The notes below the pieces were generated by a model that ran no database searches, was not told where the DNA came from, and worked only from the letters and a program-made list of their open reading frames with translations. Positions 8,303 to 18,356 of a stretch of DNA of 64,000 nucleotides are shown in pieces (position 1 is the stretch's first letter; every line of letters begins with the position of its first letter). This DNA is from Bacteroidales bacterium. GTDB lineage: Bacteria > Bacteroidota > Bacteroidia > Bacteroidales > P3. Both the position numbers and the translations under genes were made by a program. The stretch lies in contig WRCN01000002.1 in the NCBI GenBank assembly GCA_009783885.1, positions 62,001-126,000 on the forward strand, given 5' to 3'.

Positions 8303-10018
8303 ATGTTTAACAAAACTGAATTAGACGAAAAATCGTTTGAGGCACTTGTGGAAATTGCACAATCTCTCGGACTCGAAAAAGTAAAACGCTTGGAAAAAAC
8401 CGAATTGATCTACAAAATTTTGGATCAACAAGCTCTGAAAATTGCACAACGCGAACTACCGGCTCCAGCGCCCGTGGCGGAAAAACGTCGTAGAGGACGT
8501 CCCGCGAAAGTAAAACCTGCAGAAGATGCAAAAGAAAGTGTAAAACCGGAGGCATCTCCAAAACCTGCGCCAACTCCTAAGTTGCAAAAACCGCAGCCAG
8601 AATTGCCGATCGCTGGAGAGCCTGTTCAATCGTCTGAAATGCCTAAGCCTGTGGATGTTTCTGCAGGAATGCGTCCACGAAAAATTTTAGCTCCGATTGG
8701 AAAACCGCAAAAAAAAGTTCAACAACCCAACAGCGAACATACTCCGCAAACCGCTCCAAATAAAACTGTTTCGGACGTGAAAGAACCACAAAAAAAGGAA
8801 CAAAAAGTAGAGCAATCAAACGAAGAAAAGCACGAACATCAACACCAACACAAGCAAAAATCACAACACCCGCCTAAAAAAGAAGAAACGATCTACTCAT
8901 TCGATGATTTTGTGCCGTACGAAGGTGTTTTGGACGTTATGTCCGAAGGTTTTGGAATTTTGCGTTCGGCAGAGTATAATTATTTGAATTCGCCCGATGA
9001 TGTATATGTGTCTTCCCAACAGATCAAGTCGTACGGCTTACGTATGGGCGACACTGTTCAAGGTTTTATTCGTCCGCCGAAAGAACACGACAAATATTTC
9101 ATTTTGACCAAAGTTGAATTCGTGAACGGGCAAACCATTGAGGCTGCACGCGACCGCATTCCGTTTGATTATTTGACGCCATTGTTTCCCGAAGAAAAAT
9201 TCAACATCACATCGCATCCGCAAAACTTCCTATCCACAAGGGTTATGGACATGTTTTCACCCATCGGAAAAGGTCAACGTGGTTTGATTGTTGCACAACC
9301 AAAAACGGGGAAAACGATGATTTTGAAAGACCTTGCGAATGCGATTGCACACGCACATCCGGAAGTATATATGCTCGTGTTGTTGATTGATGAACGTCCG
9401 GAAGAGGTTACAGACATGCAGCGTAGTGTGAATGCAGAAGTGATTTCATCAACATTCGACGAGCCTGCCGAACGTCATGTGCGTATCGCAAATATCGTGT
9501 TGGAAAAAGCCAAACGCTTGGTGGAATGCGGGCACGATGTTGTGATTTTATTAGATTCTATTACACGTTTAGCTCGTGCTTACAACACCGTAAGCCCTGC
9601 GTCCGGAAAAGTTTTGTCGGGAGGAGTTGAAGCCAACGCATTGCAAAAACCAAAGAAATTTTTTGGAGCAGCACGAAATATAGAGGGTGGTGGTTCACTT
9701 ACGATTATCGCAACTGCCTTGATTGATACTGGTTCTAAAATGGATGAGGTTATCTTTGAGGAATTCAAAGGTACAGGAAATATGGAAATCCAATTAGATC
9801 GGAGATTATCTAACAAGCGTGTATTTCCTGCGATTGACATTGTTTCGTCGAGCACACGTCGCGATGATTTATTGTTGAAGCCCGACACACAAAGTCGAGT
9901 TCAAATTCTCCGCAACCACTTGGCGGATATGACGCCTGTTGAAGCGATGGAATTTTTACGCGATCGAATGAAATTCACGAAAACGAATGAGGAGTTTTTG
10001 GTTTCGATGAATGGGTAA
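8303..10018 (+). CDS. rho: transcription termination factor Rho with extended N-terminal insert
   Basis: Hexameric RNA/DNA helicase that ends transcription. The 571-residue protein has the Rho N-terminal helix bundle (about 1-50), a basic and then Q/P/K/E-rich low-complexity region (about 55-200; [11 protein letters not shown] then [15 protein letters not shown]), the cold-shock-like RNA-binding domain ([16 protein letters not shown], about 209-224), and the ATPase core with Walker A AQPKTGKT (about 330), [12 protein letters not shown] and the Q- and R-loop regions. The long insert explains the size compared with about 420 residues in E. coli; such inserts are typical of Bacteroidota Rho and have been linked to condensate formation in that phylum. 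Confidence 0.96.
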   Translation: MFNKTELDEKSFEALVEIAQSLGLEKVKRLEKTELIYKILDQQALKIAQRELPAPAPVAEKRRRGRPAKVKPAEDAKESVKPEASPKPAPTPKLQKPQPELPIAGEPVQSSEMPKPVDVSAGMRPRKILAPIGKPQKKVQQPNSEHTPQTAPNKTVSDVKEPQKKEQKVEQSNEEKHEHQHQHKQKSQHPPKKEETIYSFDDFVPYEGVLDVMSEGFGILRSAEYNYLNSPDDVYVSSQQIKSYGLRMGDTVQGFIRPPKEHDKYFILTKVEFVNGQTIEAARDRIPFDYLTPLFPEEKFNITSHPQNFLSTRVMDMFSPIGKGQRGLIVAQPKTGKTMILKDLANAIAHAHPEVYMLVLLIDERPEEVTDMQRSVNAEVISSTFDEPAERHVRIANIVLEKAKRLVECGHDVVILLDSITRLARAYNTVSPASGKVLSGGVEANALQKPKKFFGAARNIEGGGSLTIIATALIDTGSKMDEVIFEEFKGTGNMEIQLDRRLSNKRVFPAIDIVSSSTRRDDLLLKPDTQSRVQILRNHLADMTPVEAMEFLRDRMKFTKTNEEFLVSMNG

Positions 10019-10021
10019 TTT

Positions 10022-12448
10022 TTATCCCCGCGTATACCGCCAACGCCGATACCCCGTAAATCCTAAGGCACACAAGATTACCAACCCTGTTGGTAAACCG
10101 AGCGTGAGCAGCAACCATTTGGTTTTTTCTTTATCGATACGCTGTTTGTCGAGTAAACGCAGTTTAATTGTTTTGGCTCGTAAATCCAACAATAGTGATC
10201 CATCTAACAAATAATTCACGCAATTTACAAAGAATGTTTTGTTGGCATAAATCTGTTTGGTATAGGGGTCGAAGCCCATCGGAAAGGGAAAACCTTGTTC
10301 GAAATTGAAACGATTCATAACAATACTCGCATCCGAAATCACAATCATTTGCGTGGGATTGCTTTGATGTTTCATTGGAATCGTAATTCGCTCCAAGCCA
10401 TGCGCCATACGACGAGTAAAATGCGATTCGAATGAGCCTTCCAACAACAGCGCAACAGGAAGTTCGCCTCTTCGAAAATCGTTGGGATTGGGATTTTGTT
10501 TTAGAAGATCAAAATTGATAATCGCCGGAAGGCTCACTGTTCGCGTATAAGGCGAAGTTGTCAAAAGAATGCTTTTGTGAATGTCGTTTTCCAATGTATC
10601 AATTGACGAAATAAATTCGGAACGTATAGGATTTAAATTTTTTACAATCGGATGTTGATTTTGCGATACTAAAATCGGCAAAAATGGATACCTGAAAAAA
10701 TCGGTTTGCGGTTGATCTCCGATATAACCTGTGATTAAAGGTATTGAAGAGGAATTCAAATCCATAATCAAATTCGAATTTACCCTCACACCATAGCGAA
10801 ACAACATATCGTTAAGATTATGCGGAAATTCCATGGCGAACTGCTCGTCACTACCCCTCAAAGAATCCAACGAAGCATTGCTTGCATCTAATGCCCAAAG
10901 CACTTTTCCGCCGTGCATAATGTATTGGTCGATCGCCCATTTATCAACGTCCGAAACGCGCTGTTTGGGTTGAACGATAATAATTGCATCATAAGCAGGT
11001 AAAATTTCATTGGTTTCTTCCGAAAATGTCAGTAATATCGCAGGATTTTGGTTCATTCGCACACGCTCAATTTCATAAAAGCCACCCAATGCAAACATTG
11101 CTTCTATGGTTTCATGAATACCTGCTTCGCCATGCCCTTCGATGAATGCAACGCTTTTTCTATCTTTTGTCGTGAGTTTATAAATTGTGGACATCAGTTG
11201 GTATTCCAGCGTTTGAATGGAATTGTTGAGTGCTTCTTCTGAGGAAAGCCCAACTTGAGATTGTAGCAATTCCATGACTTCACTTTCCCCTTGATAACTC
11301 ACTTCCGCTGCAGGAAAAATCAGTTTTCGAGATATGCCGCCTTTCTCTCTCATTTCCACATTTACAGGTTGAATGCCTTTTTGTGCCAACTCAAATGATG
11401 TTCTAGCACGCTCTCTCTCATCTTTAATATCGTACAAATTGATAAATTCGAATTGCACCTTATCATTATAGGCACGAAACTCTTCCAACATCTCTTTTGT
11501 AGCAGTTCTCAAACGTTTAAAACCAGGTGGCAAATCGCCATCGAGATAAATTTTGAAATAGACAACTTTGTCCAAATTTTTGATCAAATGTTTGGTGTTG
11601 CGATGCAAGGTATAGCGCTTTTCTGACGTTAAGTCCATCCTCAGGAAAACGAAAGATGCCACAAAGTTCAACACAATCACCCAAAACAAAACTTGTCCGA
11701 AAAAAAACGAACGTTTAACAAATGATTTTTTTTGTGCTTGCAAACGGTTTAACGTCAATGTTACGAAAAGTGCGATAATTCCCATGAAATACGCCACGTC
11801 CCGAATATCAATCACGCCTCTGCTCATTGATGTGTAATGCACGCTCATGCCCAAATCCTGAACAAATGTTTCGTAGCGACCAAAAAATCCACCAATCAAG
11901 TCGAAACCAAATAACATAAATCCACAAACGATCACACCCGAAATAAACGCCACAATTTGATTTTTCGAAACTACAGAAAGAAAAATCCCAATAGCCGTGA
12001 ATGCCCCGCCAATAAAGAGTAATCCGAAATATGAGCCCCAAATTCCGCCCATATCGACATTGCCCTTAATTTGACTGAGTTGTTGAATGGCATAAACGTA
12101 GGTTGCCGTTGGAATTAAAGCCAGAACCAACAATGTAACACACGCCCAGTATTTTGCAGCAACGATTTGGAAATCGCTCAGCGGTTTGGTCATCAAAATT
12201 TCAATCGTTCCTGTTCGACGTTCTTCCGAAAAACTTCGCATAGTGATGGCGGGAATCAAAAACAAAAACACCATCGGCGCCATACTGAAAAACGCGTCTA
12301 ACGTGGCATAGCCGTAATCAAAAATATTATAGCCAGATGGAAAAACAAATAAGAATAACCCCGTTAGTAACAGGAATACCGTAATCACCAAATATCCCAT
12401 CACAGATGAGAAAAACATTGAAATTTCTTTAAAGTATAGGTGTTTCAT
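10022..12448 (-). CDS. gldFG: GldF-GldG fusion: ABC-2 permease plus GldG domain
   Basis: An 808-residue protein joining two gliding-motility ABC subunits. The N-terminal part (about 1-240) is the GldF permease with six membrane segments (start MKHLYFKEISMFFSS, MRSFSEERRTGTIEILMTKP). The rest is GldG: one membrane segment near 260, a large extracytoplasmic domain with ESEVMELLQSQVG and VAFIEGHGE, and a final C-terminal membrane helix with RRWRYTRG. It presumably pairs with a GldA ATPase; a GldA-like gene is at 47717-48409. Fused GldFG occurs in Bacteroidales. The mRNA looks leaderless (see promoter at 12453). Confidence 0.85.
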   Translation of the reverse strand: MKHLYFKEISMFFSSVMGYLVITVFLLLTGLFLFVFPSGYNIFDYGYATLDAFFSMAPMVFLFLIPAITMRSFSEERRTGTIEILMTKPLSDFQIVAAKYWACVTLLVLALIPTATYVYAIQQLSQIKGNVDMGGIWGSYFGLLFIGGAFTAIGIFLSVVSKNQIVAFISGVIVCGFMLFGFDLIGGFFGRYETFVQDLGMSVHYTSMSRGVIDIRDVAYFMGIIALFVTLTLNRLQAQKKSFVKRSFFFGQVLFWVIVLNFVASFVFLRMDLTSEKRYTLHRNTKHLIKNLDKVVYFKIYLDGDLPPGFKRLRTATKEMLEEFRAYNDKVQFEFINLYDIKDERERARTSFELAQKGIQPVNVEMREKGGISRKLIFPAAEVSYQGESEVMELLQSQVGLSSEEALNNSIQTLEYQLMSTIYKLTTKDRKSVAFIEGHGEAGIHETIEAMFALGGFYEIERVRMNQNPAILLTFSEETNEILPAYDAIIIVQPKQRVSDVDKWAIDQYIMHGGKVLWALDASNASLDSLRGSDEQFAMEFPHNLNDMLFRYGVRVNSNLIMDLNSSSIPLITGYIGDQPQTDFFRYPFLPILVSQNQHPIVKNLNPIRSEFISSIDTLENDIHKSILLTTSPYTRTVSLPAIINFDLLKQNPNPNDFRRGELPVALLLEGSFESHFTRRMAHGLERITIPMKHQSNPTQMIVISDASIVMNRFNFEQGFPFPMGFDPYTKQIYANKTFFVNCVNYLLDGSLLLDLRAKTIKLRLLDKQRIDKEKTKWLLLTLGLPTGLVILCALGFTGYRRWRYTRG

Positions 12449-12452
12449 GTTA

Positions 12453-12460
12453 CAAAGATA
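12453..12460 (-). promoter_or_regulatory. -7 box of gldFG, leaderless arrangement
   Basis: TATCTTTG on the minus strand followed by only TAAC before the ATG of gldFG. With the usual start of transcription 5-7 bases after the box, the mRNA would begin at or next to the start codon. Confidence 0.65.
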
Positions 12461-12470
12461 CAAAAAAATA

Positions 12471-13283
12471 TTAATTTTTAAACCGAACAATAATTTTCGT
12501 ATGCTTTTTTATTCCCAACAAACTCGCAGCATTCGATCGGTTCATGGCAATTTGCATATACCCGTCGCTTGCAAACAAAGCCAAAATATCCGATATTCCG
12601 ACATCCGAATAAGCCGACGAAATTTTACGAACGGTATTTCTTTCAAAAAAAATTTCAAAATGTTTAAATTGCGATTTCAATTCCGAAAACGCCGATTGAT
12701 GGATGTTTGTATTTACATTTTCATAACGGTCGATATAGGTTACATCCCCCACAATCTCGATGTATAAAATCTGACCATTAGACGTTTCCTGGCGAATAAT
12801 GGGAAAAGACGGTGTTATTTGATTTCTGAGTTGTGTTGGTATTCCAAGTTTGTTCGGTGGCGTTCCTGATGCCAAAAAAGCAGCAATTTTGGCAAATAAA
12901 TCTCGATCCGGAAATGTGAAACACTCGTGATCTTGCATTTCTGTGATTTCATAGACTTCGGTAGGACTTTCGTTTTTTGGAAAAAGTAATGAAAAAATTC
13001 CATTGTCCGTACCCACAAAAAATTGGTTGCGATAACACACGATTAGATGTGCGCAATCCTTATCGGCAATGGTATTTACGCCTACAATATGCACAGTTCC
13101 ATCGGGCGAATGAGGATACACATTTCGGATGAAATAAGCCGCTTTGCCGATATCGAACACAGGCACGAGATGGGTAACATCAATAATATCGGCATTCGGC
13201 AAATACCTGTAAATCTTAGCTTTTACAGCTGCCAAATAATGGTCGTTTTCTCCCCAATCGCTTGTTATCGTGATTAATCCCAT
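12471..13283 (-). CDS. SAM hydroxide adenosyltransferase / SAM hydrolase (DUF62) family
   Basis: A 270-residue protein of the chlorinase/fluorinase-related DUF62 family, which converts S-adenosylmethionine and water to adenosine and methionine. Landmarks are the N-terminal ITSDWG (D near residue 9), the VTHLVPVFDI segment, VHIVGVN (about 83-89) and FVGTDNGIFS. The halogenase-specific loop is not evident, so hydrolase activity is expected. The ATG (MGLITI) is chosen over an in-frame TTG four codons earlier. It ends 22 bases before gldFG, which has its own promoter. Confidence 0.85.
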   Translation of the reverse strand: MGLITITSDWGENDHYLAAVKAKIYRYLPNADIIDVTHLVPVFDIGKAAYFIRNVYPHSPDGTVHIVGVNTIADKDCAHLIVCYRNQFFVGTDNGIFSLLFPKNESPTEVYEITEMQDHECFTFPDRDLFAKIAAFLASGTPPNKLGIPTQLRNQITPSFPIIRQETSNGQILYIEIVGDVTYIDRYENVNTNIHQSAFSELKSQFKHFEIFFERNTVRKISSAYSDVGISDILALFASDGYMQIAMNRSNAASLLGIKKHTKIIVRFKN

Positions 13284-13386
13284 GAATTTTTGCAAATAAA
13301 CCTACAAAAATACAAATAATTTAGTGAATAATTGCAATTTTTAGAAAAATATTTTTTATATTGAGGTTATTTTTCCAATTTATTCG

Positions 13387-13394
13387 TATCTTTG
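13387..13394 (+). promoter_or_regulatory. -7 box for the two-component system
   Basis: TATCTTTG, 24 bases before the response-regulator ATG. It lies in a 135-base divergent gap shared with the SAM hydrolase gene. Confidence 0.65.
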
Positions 13395-13418
13395 TACTAA
13401 TTTTTGAAGCACTATTTT

Positions 13419-14102
13419 ATGGAACTACTTTTAATAGAAGACAATCGCCGTCTCAGCGAATTTTTGGTCAAAGGCCTTGAAGAAAGCGGTTTTAGTGTTG
13501 TGTTGGCGGAAATAGGTACGGATGCACGTCGGTTGATTGCAGAAAAGACGTGGGATGTGATTTTATTAGATATCATGTTGCCCGATATCGATGGCTTCGA
13601 ACTTCTGCAATACACGCGTTTCAAAGAAAATCACACGCCTATTTTGGTGCTTAGTGCTCTGAACGAAACCGATGACAAAGTGAAAGCCCTTAAATATGGC
13701 GCAGATGATTATCTTTCAAAACCCTTTCATTTTAAGGAATTGGTTGCACGAATTCATGCGCTAACACGACGATTTAAGCAAAAATACAACGAACAATCAA
13801 ATGTTTTGTTGTGCGATGATTTAAGACTCTATGTTGATGAACACCGCGTGGTTAGAGGTGAAAAAGAGATCAAACTGACACCTCAAGAATTTAAGCTGCT
13901 AAAATATTTGATGGAAAATAAAAATCGAATTATGTCAAGAACGCAGATTTTAGACGCAGTTTGGGGGTATAATTATGATACAAACACGAATGTTATCGAC
14001 GTTTATATTTCTTATCTTCGAACAAAAATTGACACAGAAGATTTGCCGAAATTGATTGAAACTATTAAAGGCATAGGCTATCGCATTCGAACAACTGATT
14101 AA
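13419..14102 (+). CDS. OmpR/PhoB-family response regulator
   Basis: A 227-residue DNA-binding response regulator. The receiver domain (1-120) has the acidic pair EDN (about 8-10), the phosphoacceptor in ILLDIMLPDIDGFE (Asp near 51) and the conserved Lys in YLSKPF (near 101). The winged-helix domain (about 130-227) has KLTPQEFKLLKYLMEN and VIDVYISYLRTKID, typical of OmpR type. The ATG (MELLLIED) is preferred to an upstream TTG. The kinase gene begins four bases after the stop, so the pair is a cognate system. Confidence 0.93.
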   Translation: MELLLIEDNRRLSEFLVKGLEESGFSVVLAEIGTDARRLIAEKTWDVILLDIMLPDIDGFELLQYTRFKENHTPILVLSALNETDDKVKALKYGADDYLSKPFHFKELVARIHALTRRFKQKYNEQSNVLLCDDLRLYVDEHRVVRGEKEIKLTPQEFKLLKYLMENKNRIMSRTQILDAVWGYNYDTNTNVIDVYISYLRTKIDTEDLPKLIETIKGIGYRIRTTD

Positions 14103-14106
14103 AATT

Positions 14107-15456
14107 ATGAAAATTCAAACTCGCTTAAGTCTGTTTACCTCTGTTATTTTTGGCATCATTTTTTTGGTGGCTTCGGCATTTATTTATGGATTATTTCGCA
14201 GCAATGCAGAACTAGCAATTTACAGAGGGCTTGAAAAAACTGCATACATCACAGCTTTTTTTTATCTCGAAGAGGATGAATTGAGTAGTGAAGAGTTTGC
14301 AAAAGTGCACAGACAGTTCCGCGAGTTAGTCAACATGAATTATCAGGTTTACGACATGGAAAATCAAATTTGGCGAGGCGTAGAAACATCCAGAGTCAGT
14401 GATTTGATATTGCAGGAAATCCGCGAAAGACAAGCGCTTTCGTTTAAGTCTGACAATTTTTTCTGTCATGGAATTTTTTATCACGATAATCAAGGTGATT
14501 TTATCGTTGTAACAAAAGAAAATCAAGAGGTTTTATCAGAACAACTCAATGCACTGCTTTGGATTTTAGTTTTGGCATTTATTTTGGGAATTTTGACGGT
14601 GATTTTTTCGAGCAGATGGATTGCGAAAATGGCGTATCGGCCATTTAGCAAGGTTATCAACCAAGTGAAAAATATGTCTACACAAAATTTGAATGTACAA
14701 ATCAAATCATCGCAAACGGAAGACGAATTGCAGGCTTTGATTGATACATTTAATGAATTGTTGTCAAAAATTTCAGAAACTGTAATTGTTCAAAAAAACT
14801 TTGTGAAGTATGTTTCTCATGAATTTAAAACGCCGTTAGCCGCGATATTCGGGCATCTGGAAGTTTTCTTGATGAGAGACCGAAATTCTGAGGAATACAA
14901 AAAATTAGCAGAAAAATTAGTACAAGATGTTCATCAATTAGAAAAAATTTTAGACATACTCCTGATAATTTCAGATTTGCGAAATAGTGCAGAAGTCACT
15001 TCCTCCGTGCGTTTGGACGAATTAATTTGGGAAATTATCGACCAGTTGAAAAACAATTATCCAAATTCCAAAGTCTTAATCAATATAAATATTGAACCCG
15101 CCGAATCCCATGTATTAACCATTCACAAAGATAAAACTCAACTGCTGATGGCCTTATTCAACTTGATTGAAAATGCCGTAAAATACTCTCGCGATTATTC
15201 GGTTGAAATTGAAATATTCAAAAAAGGCCACACGCTTTGTTTGGCGATTCGCGATAATGGTATCGGTATTCCTCCCGACCAAATTCAACACGTCAGTAAG
15301 CCATTTTATCGCGCCGATAATACGAATAAAATTCAAGGCTCAGGCATTGGATTATCTATTGCTCTGCGCATTTTGGAGAAAAACGACATTCACTACGAAA
15401 TTCTGTCAAAAGAGCATGAAGGGACTACGGTTTTACTTAAATTTGACTTGTTATGA
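14107..15456 (+). CDS. sensor histidine kinase
   Basis: A 449-residue membrane kinase: membrane segment about 10-30, periplasmic sensor domain to about 143, second segment about 145-165 (LLWILVLAFILGILTVIF), HAMP (about 165-220), HisKA with phosphoacceptor in YVSHEFKTPLAAI (His near 238), and HATPase_c with N-box LFNLIENAVKYS, G1 DNGIGIPP and G2 GSGIGLSIA. It should phosphorylate the preceding response regulator. The end overlaps the next gene by four bases (ATGA), so the GH3/beta-lactamase enzyme is part of the same operon and may be a target or effector; the signal is unknown. Confidence 0.93.
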   Translation: MKIQTRLSLFTSVIFGIIFLVASAFIYGLFRSNAELAIYRGLEKTAYITAFFYLEEDELSSEEFAKVHRQFRELVNMNYQVYDMENQIWRGVETSRVSDLILQEIRERQALSFKSDNFFCHGIFYHDNQGDFIVVTKENQEVLSEQLNALLWILVLAFILGILTVIFSSRWIAKMAYRPFSKVINQVKNMSTQNLNVQIKSSQTEDELQALIDTFNELLSKISETVIVQKNFVKYVSHEFKTPLAAIFGHLEVFLMRDRNSEEYKKLAEKLVQDVHQLEKILDILLIISDLRNSAEVTSSVRLDELIWEIIDQLKNNYPNSKVLININIEPAESHVLTIHKDKTQLLMALFNLIENAVKYSRDYSVEIEIFKKGHTLCLAIRDNGIGIPPDQIQHVSKPFYRADNTNKIQGSGIGLSIALRILEKNDIHYEILSKEHEGTTVLLKFDLL

Positions 15457-18317
15457 TGAGACGAAAAATTTGTATATTAGTTTGGTGTTGTGCGATTGTA
15501 CCGTTGTTTGCACAAGTTCAAAAGAGTGATTCTGTTGAAGAAGTTCTGAAAAATCTGACGTTGGAAGAGAAAATTGCACAATTGATAGTGATTCGTTCCG
15601 ATGCGCAGGGCAATGCGGCTTATTTTGCAAGAATTGCGGAAAGTATCAAAAAATATGGTGTTGGCGGAGTTTGTTTTTTTAAAGGAACGCCACACGGACT
15701 GGTTTATGCTAATAATTTATATCAATCTGTATCCAAAACTCCGTTGATGGTGAGTATCGATGGAGAATGGGGTGTAGCTATGCGATTGGACAGTGTTTTG
15801 GCGTTTCCTCGTCAGCAAACACTGGGTGCATTACAAGACGATTATTTGGTTTTTGAAATGGGTGAATTAGTTGCCGAACAATGTAAGCGACTGGGGATTC
15901 ACGTTAATTTTGTGCCATGTGTCGATGTCAATTCCAATCCGAAAAATCCTGTTATCAATACACGCTCATTTGGTGAAAACCGTGTGAATGTAGCAAACAA
16001 AGGGATTGCTTACATGCAAGGTTTACAATCAAAAAATGTGATGGCATCTGCCAAGCATTTTCCCGGACATGGTGATACCGATGTGGATTCGCACTACGAT
16101 TTACCGGTTATTAAACATGCGTTTGATCGTATAGACTCCATTGATTTGTTTCCGTTCAAAATGTTGATTAGAAATGGCGTTAAGAGTGTGATGATTGCAC
16201 ATTTGAATATTCCTGTGATGGACAAATCGCAATACCCGTCGTCGGTTTCCAAATTTATTGTAGATACGCTTTTAAAACAAAATATGGGGTTTCGTGGTTT
16301 GGTTTTTACCGATGGCTTGGAGATGGAAGGCTTTGCAAAGTTCGGAACAAACGGCGAAATGGAGTTGCTCGCTTTAGAAGCAGGTGTTGATATTTTGCTG
16401 TTGCCCGTCAACACCGAAAGAACAATTAGAACCATTGCAGATGCTGTTCGTTCGGGACGAATTTCCGAAGACTTGATTAATGAGAAATGTCGAAAAGTTT
16501 TACAAGCCAAATACGATTTAGGTATTTTGCATCAAGCGCCAATTATAAGTTCTGAGAATCTATTGCAGGACTTGAATACAGACAGAATTACACAACTGAA
16601 TCAGAAAATTTACGCAAATGCTATCACAGTTTTAGAAAATAAAAACGCGATATTGCCTATAAACCCTGAAAAATACACACGTATAGCTAATATTAATATC
16701 GGCGATACAAAGCCGAATTTGTTTCAAAGAACAGTATCGAAATATAGTTCTTCGACAATATTTAATTTTCATCGCGATTTTCCGGAAAAGCATATAGATT
16801 CTATGGTCCGGATGTTTGAAAAACATGATTTATTGATTATTTCCATCACGAACACGAACATCAATGCAAGACGAAATTACGGTGTAACACCACAAACCAT
16901 TCAATTGATTAAAAGACTTGCAACCCTTGATAAGCCTATAGTTTTAACAATCTTTGCAAGTCCGTATGTGTTAAGTTCGTTTCCAAAAAAATTCTCGACA
17001 GACGGTTTGGTGATTGCTTATCAGGAACAACAAACTGCGTTGGAAGTTGCGGCTCACGGGCTTTTTGGAGCGAGTGCGTTGAATGGCCGATTGCCGATTA
17101 CGGCTTCCGAACAATATCCGATATTTTCAGGACTTCCATTGAGACAAACGCGTTTAGCAGCTGTTACAACAGGTCGTCGCGATACGTTGTTTGCTGCAAT
17201 TGACGCGCGGTTGCAGAAAGCGATTGCGGATAGTGTGTTTCCAGGCTGTCAAGTGTTGGTTGCAAAAGACGGGAAAATTGTCTACAATAAAACGTTCGGA
17301 TCTCACACGTATGATGATACTCTTCAAACCGTAAACTTAACCGATCTCTACGATGTGGCGTCTGTAACAAAAGTTGCTGCGACTACATTAGCGTTGATGA
17401 AACTCTACGATGAAGGGAAATTCAAACTGAGCGATAAGTTGTCCGCTCATTTGCATTATCTTAAAAACACGAACAAAGCGGACATGACCATTCGTCAGGT
17501 ATTGGGTCATCAAGCAGGTTTGTCACCGTCTATACCAACTCATAAAAATGATTCTTTGTTTAGTACCATAGCGGATTCCAATTTTTCGATAGAAGTTGCA
17601 CCCGGGCTTTATACATCGAAAGCGGCATTGGATACTCTTCGTAAAGATATTGTGGAAAGTCCGCTAATCCCAAGAAGACCGTACAGATATAGCGATTTAG
17701 GGTTTTATTTCATTGCCGAATTAATTCACAAATTGAGTGGCCAAACCTTGGATCAATATGTAACTGAAAATTTCTACAAACCTCTAAAATTAAGTCATAC
17801 CACGTTTCATCCGACTCAACAATTTCCACTTTCACAAATTATTCCGACTGAAAACGACACAGTTTTTCGCAAGCAATTAGTACACGGATTTGTTCATGAT
17901 CCAACAGTGGCCATGCTTGGCGGAGCGGGCGGTTCGGCAGGTTTGTTTTCTAATGCCGAAGATTTGGCAGTGATTATGCAAATGCTTCTCAATCGTGGTG
18001 AGTACGATGGGCAACGTTATATTTCCCCACAAACCATAGATTTATTTACTCAACGCATCCTCCCAAACAACCGTCGCGGCGCAGGTTTTGACAAACCTGC
18101 CGATGATCCGACAAAAAGTCCGGCAGCTAAATCCGCATCCAAAAAAAGCTTTGGACATTCTGGTTTTACAGGCACTTTGGTATGGGCAGATCCCGAAAAT
18201 CAACTGATATTTATTTTCCTTTCGAATCGCGTAAATCCTACGGCTGCCAATAATAAACTTCTACAACAAAATTTCCGTCCGGAATTGCAGCAGATGTTTT
18301 ATGATATATTACGGTAA
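15453..18317 (+). CDS. GH3 beta-N-acetylhexosaminidase (NagZ-like) fused to serine beta-lactamase-like domain
   Basis: A 954-residue exported protein (signal peptide 1-21, ending PLFAQ). The GH3 domain (about 25-360) carries the NagZ signature AKHFPGHGDTDVDSH (about 199-213) and the nucleophile region VFTDGLEMEG. After a GH3 C-domain (about 380-580) comes a class C beta-lactamase/esterase domain (about 590-950) with SVTK (Ser near 636), the YSD tyrosine motif and HSG in place of KTG. The architecture is known in Bacteroidota; both halves point to peptidoglycan or muropeptide processing in the periplasm. Co-operonic with the two-component system upstream, suggesting cell-wall regulation. Confidence 0.9.
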   Translation: MMRRKICILVWCCAIVPLFAQVQKSDSVEEVLKNLTLEEKIAQLIVIRSDAQGNAAYFARIAESIKKYGVGGVCFFKGTPHGLVYANNLYQSVSKTPLMVSIDGEWGVAMRLDSVLAFPRQQTLGALQDDYLVFEMGELVAEQCKRLGIHVNFVPCVDVNSNPKNPVINTRSFGENRVNVANKGIAYMQGLQSKNVMASAKHFPGHGDTDVDSHYDLPVIKHAFDRIDSIDLFPFKMLIRNGVKSVMIAHLNIPVMDKSQYPSSVSKFIVDTLLKQNMGFRGLVFTDGLEMEGFAKFGTNGEMELLALEAGVDILLLPVNTERTIRTIADAVRSGRISEDLINEKCRKVLQAKYDLGILHQAPIISSENLLQDLNTDRITQLNQKIYANAITVLENKNAILPINPEKYTRIANINIGDTKPNLFQRTVSKYSSSTIFNFHRDFPEKHIDSMVRMFEKHDLLIISITNTNINARRNYGVTPQTIQLIKRLATLDKPIVLTIFASPYVLSSFPKKFSTDGLVIAYQEQQTALEVAAHGLFGASALNGRLPITASEQYPIFSGLPLRQTRLAAVTTGRRDTLFAAIDARLQKAIADSVFPGCQVLVAKDGKIVYNKTFGSHTYDDTLQTVNLTDLYDVASVTKVAATTLALMKLYDEGKFKLSDKLSAHLHYLKNTNKADMTIRQVLGHQAGLSPSIPTHKNDSLFSTIADSNFSIEVAPGLYTSKAALDTLRKDIVESPLIPRRPYRYSDLGFYFIAELIHKLSGQTLDQYVTENFYKPLKLSHTTFHPTQQFPLSQIIPTENDTVFRKQLVHGFVHDPTVAMLGGAGGSAGLFSNAEDLAVIMQMLLNRGEYDGQRYISPQTIDLFTQRILPNNRRGAGFDKPADDPTKSPAAKSASKKSFGHSGFTGTLVWADPENQLIFIFLSNRVNPTAANNKLLQQNFRPELQQMFYDILR

Positions 18318-18321
18318 AAAA

Positions 18322-18349
18322 GTAGGGGTCGAAAATTTTCGACTCCTAC
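18322..18349. repeat. 28-nt palindrome (GTAGGGG class), likely bidirectional terminator
   Basis: Near-perfect palindrome with ends GTAGGGG/CTCCTAC and interior TCGAAAATTTTCGA, between two convergent genes (stops at 18317 and 18357). It belongs to the 28-nt class also at 28803 and 60478. As an RNA hairpin it could help end transcription from both sides, although there is no long T run. Confidence 0.6.
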
Positions 18350-18356
18350 GGCAAGA

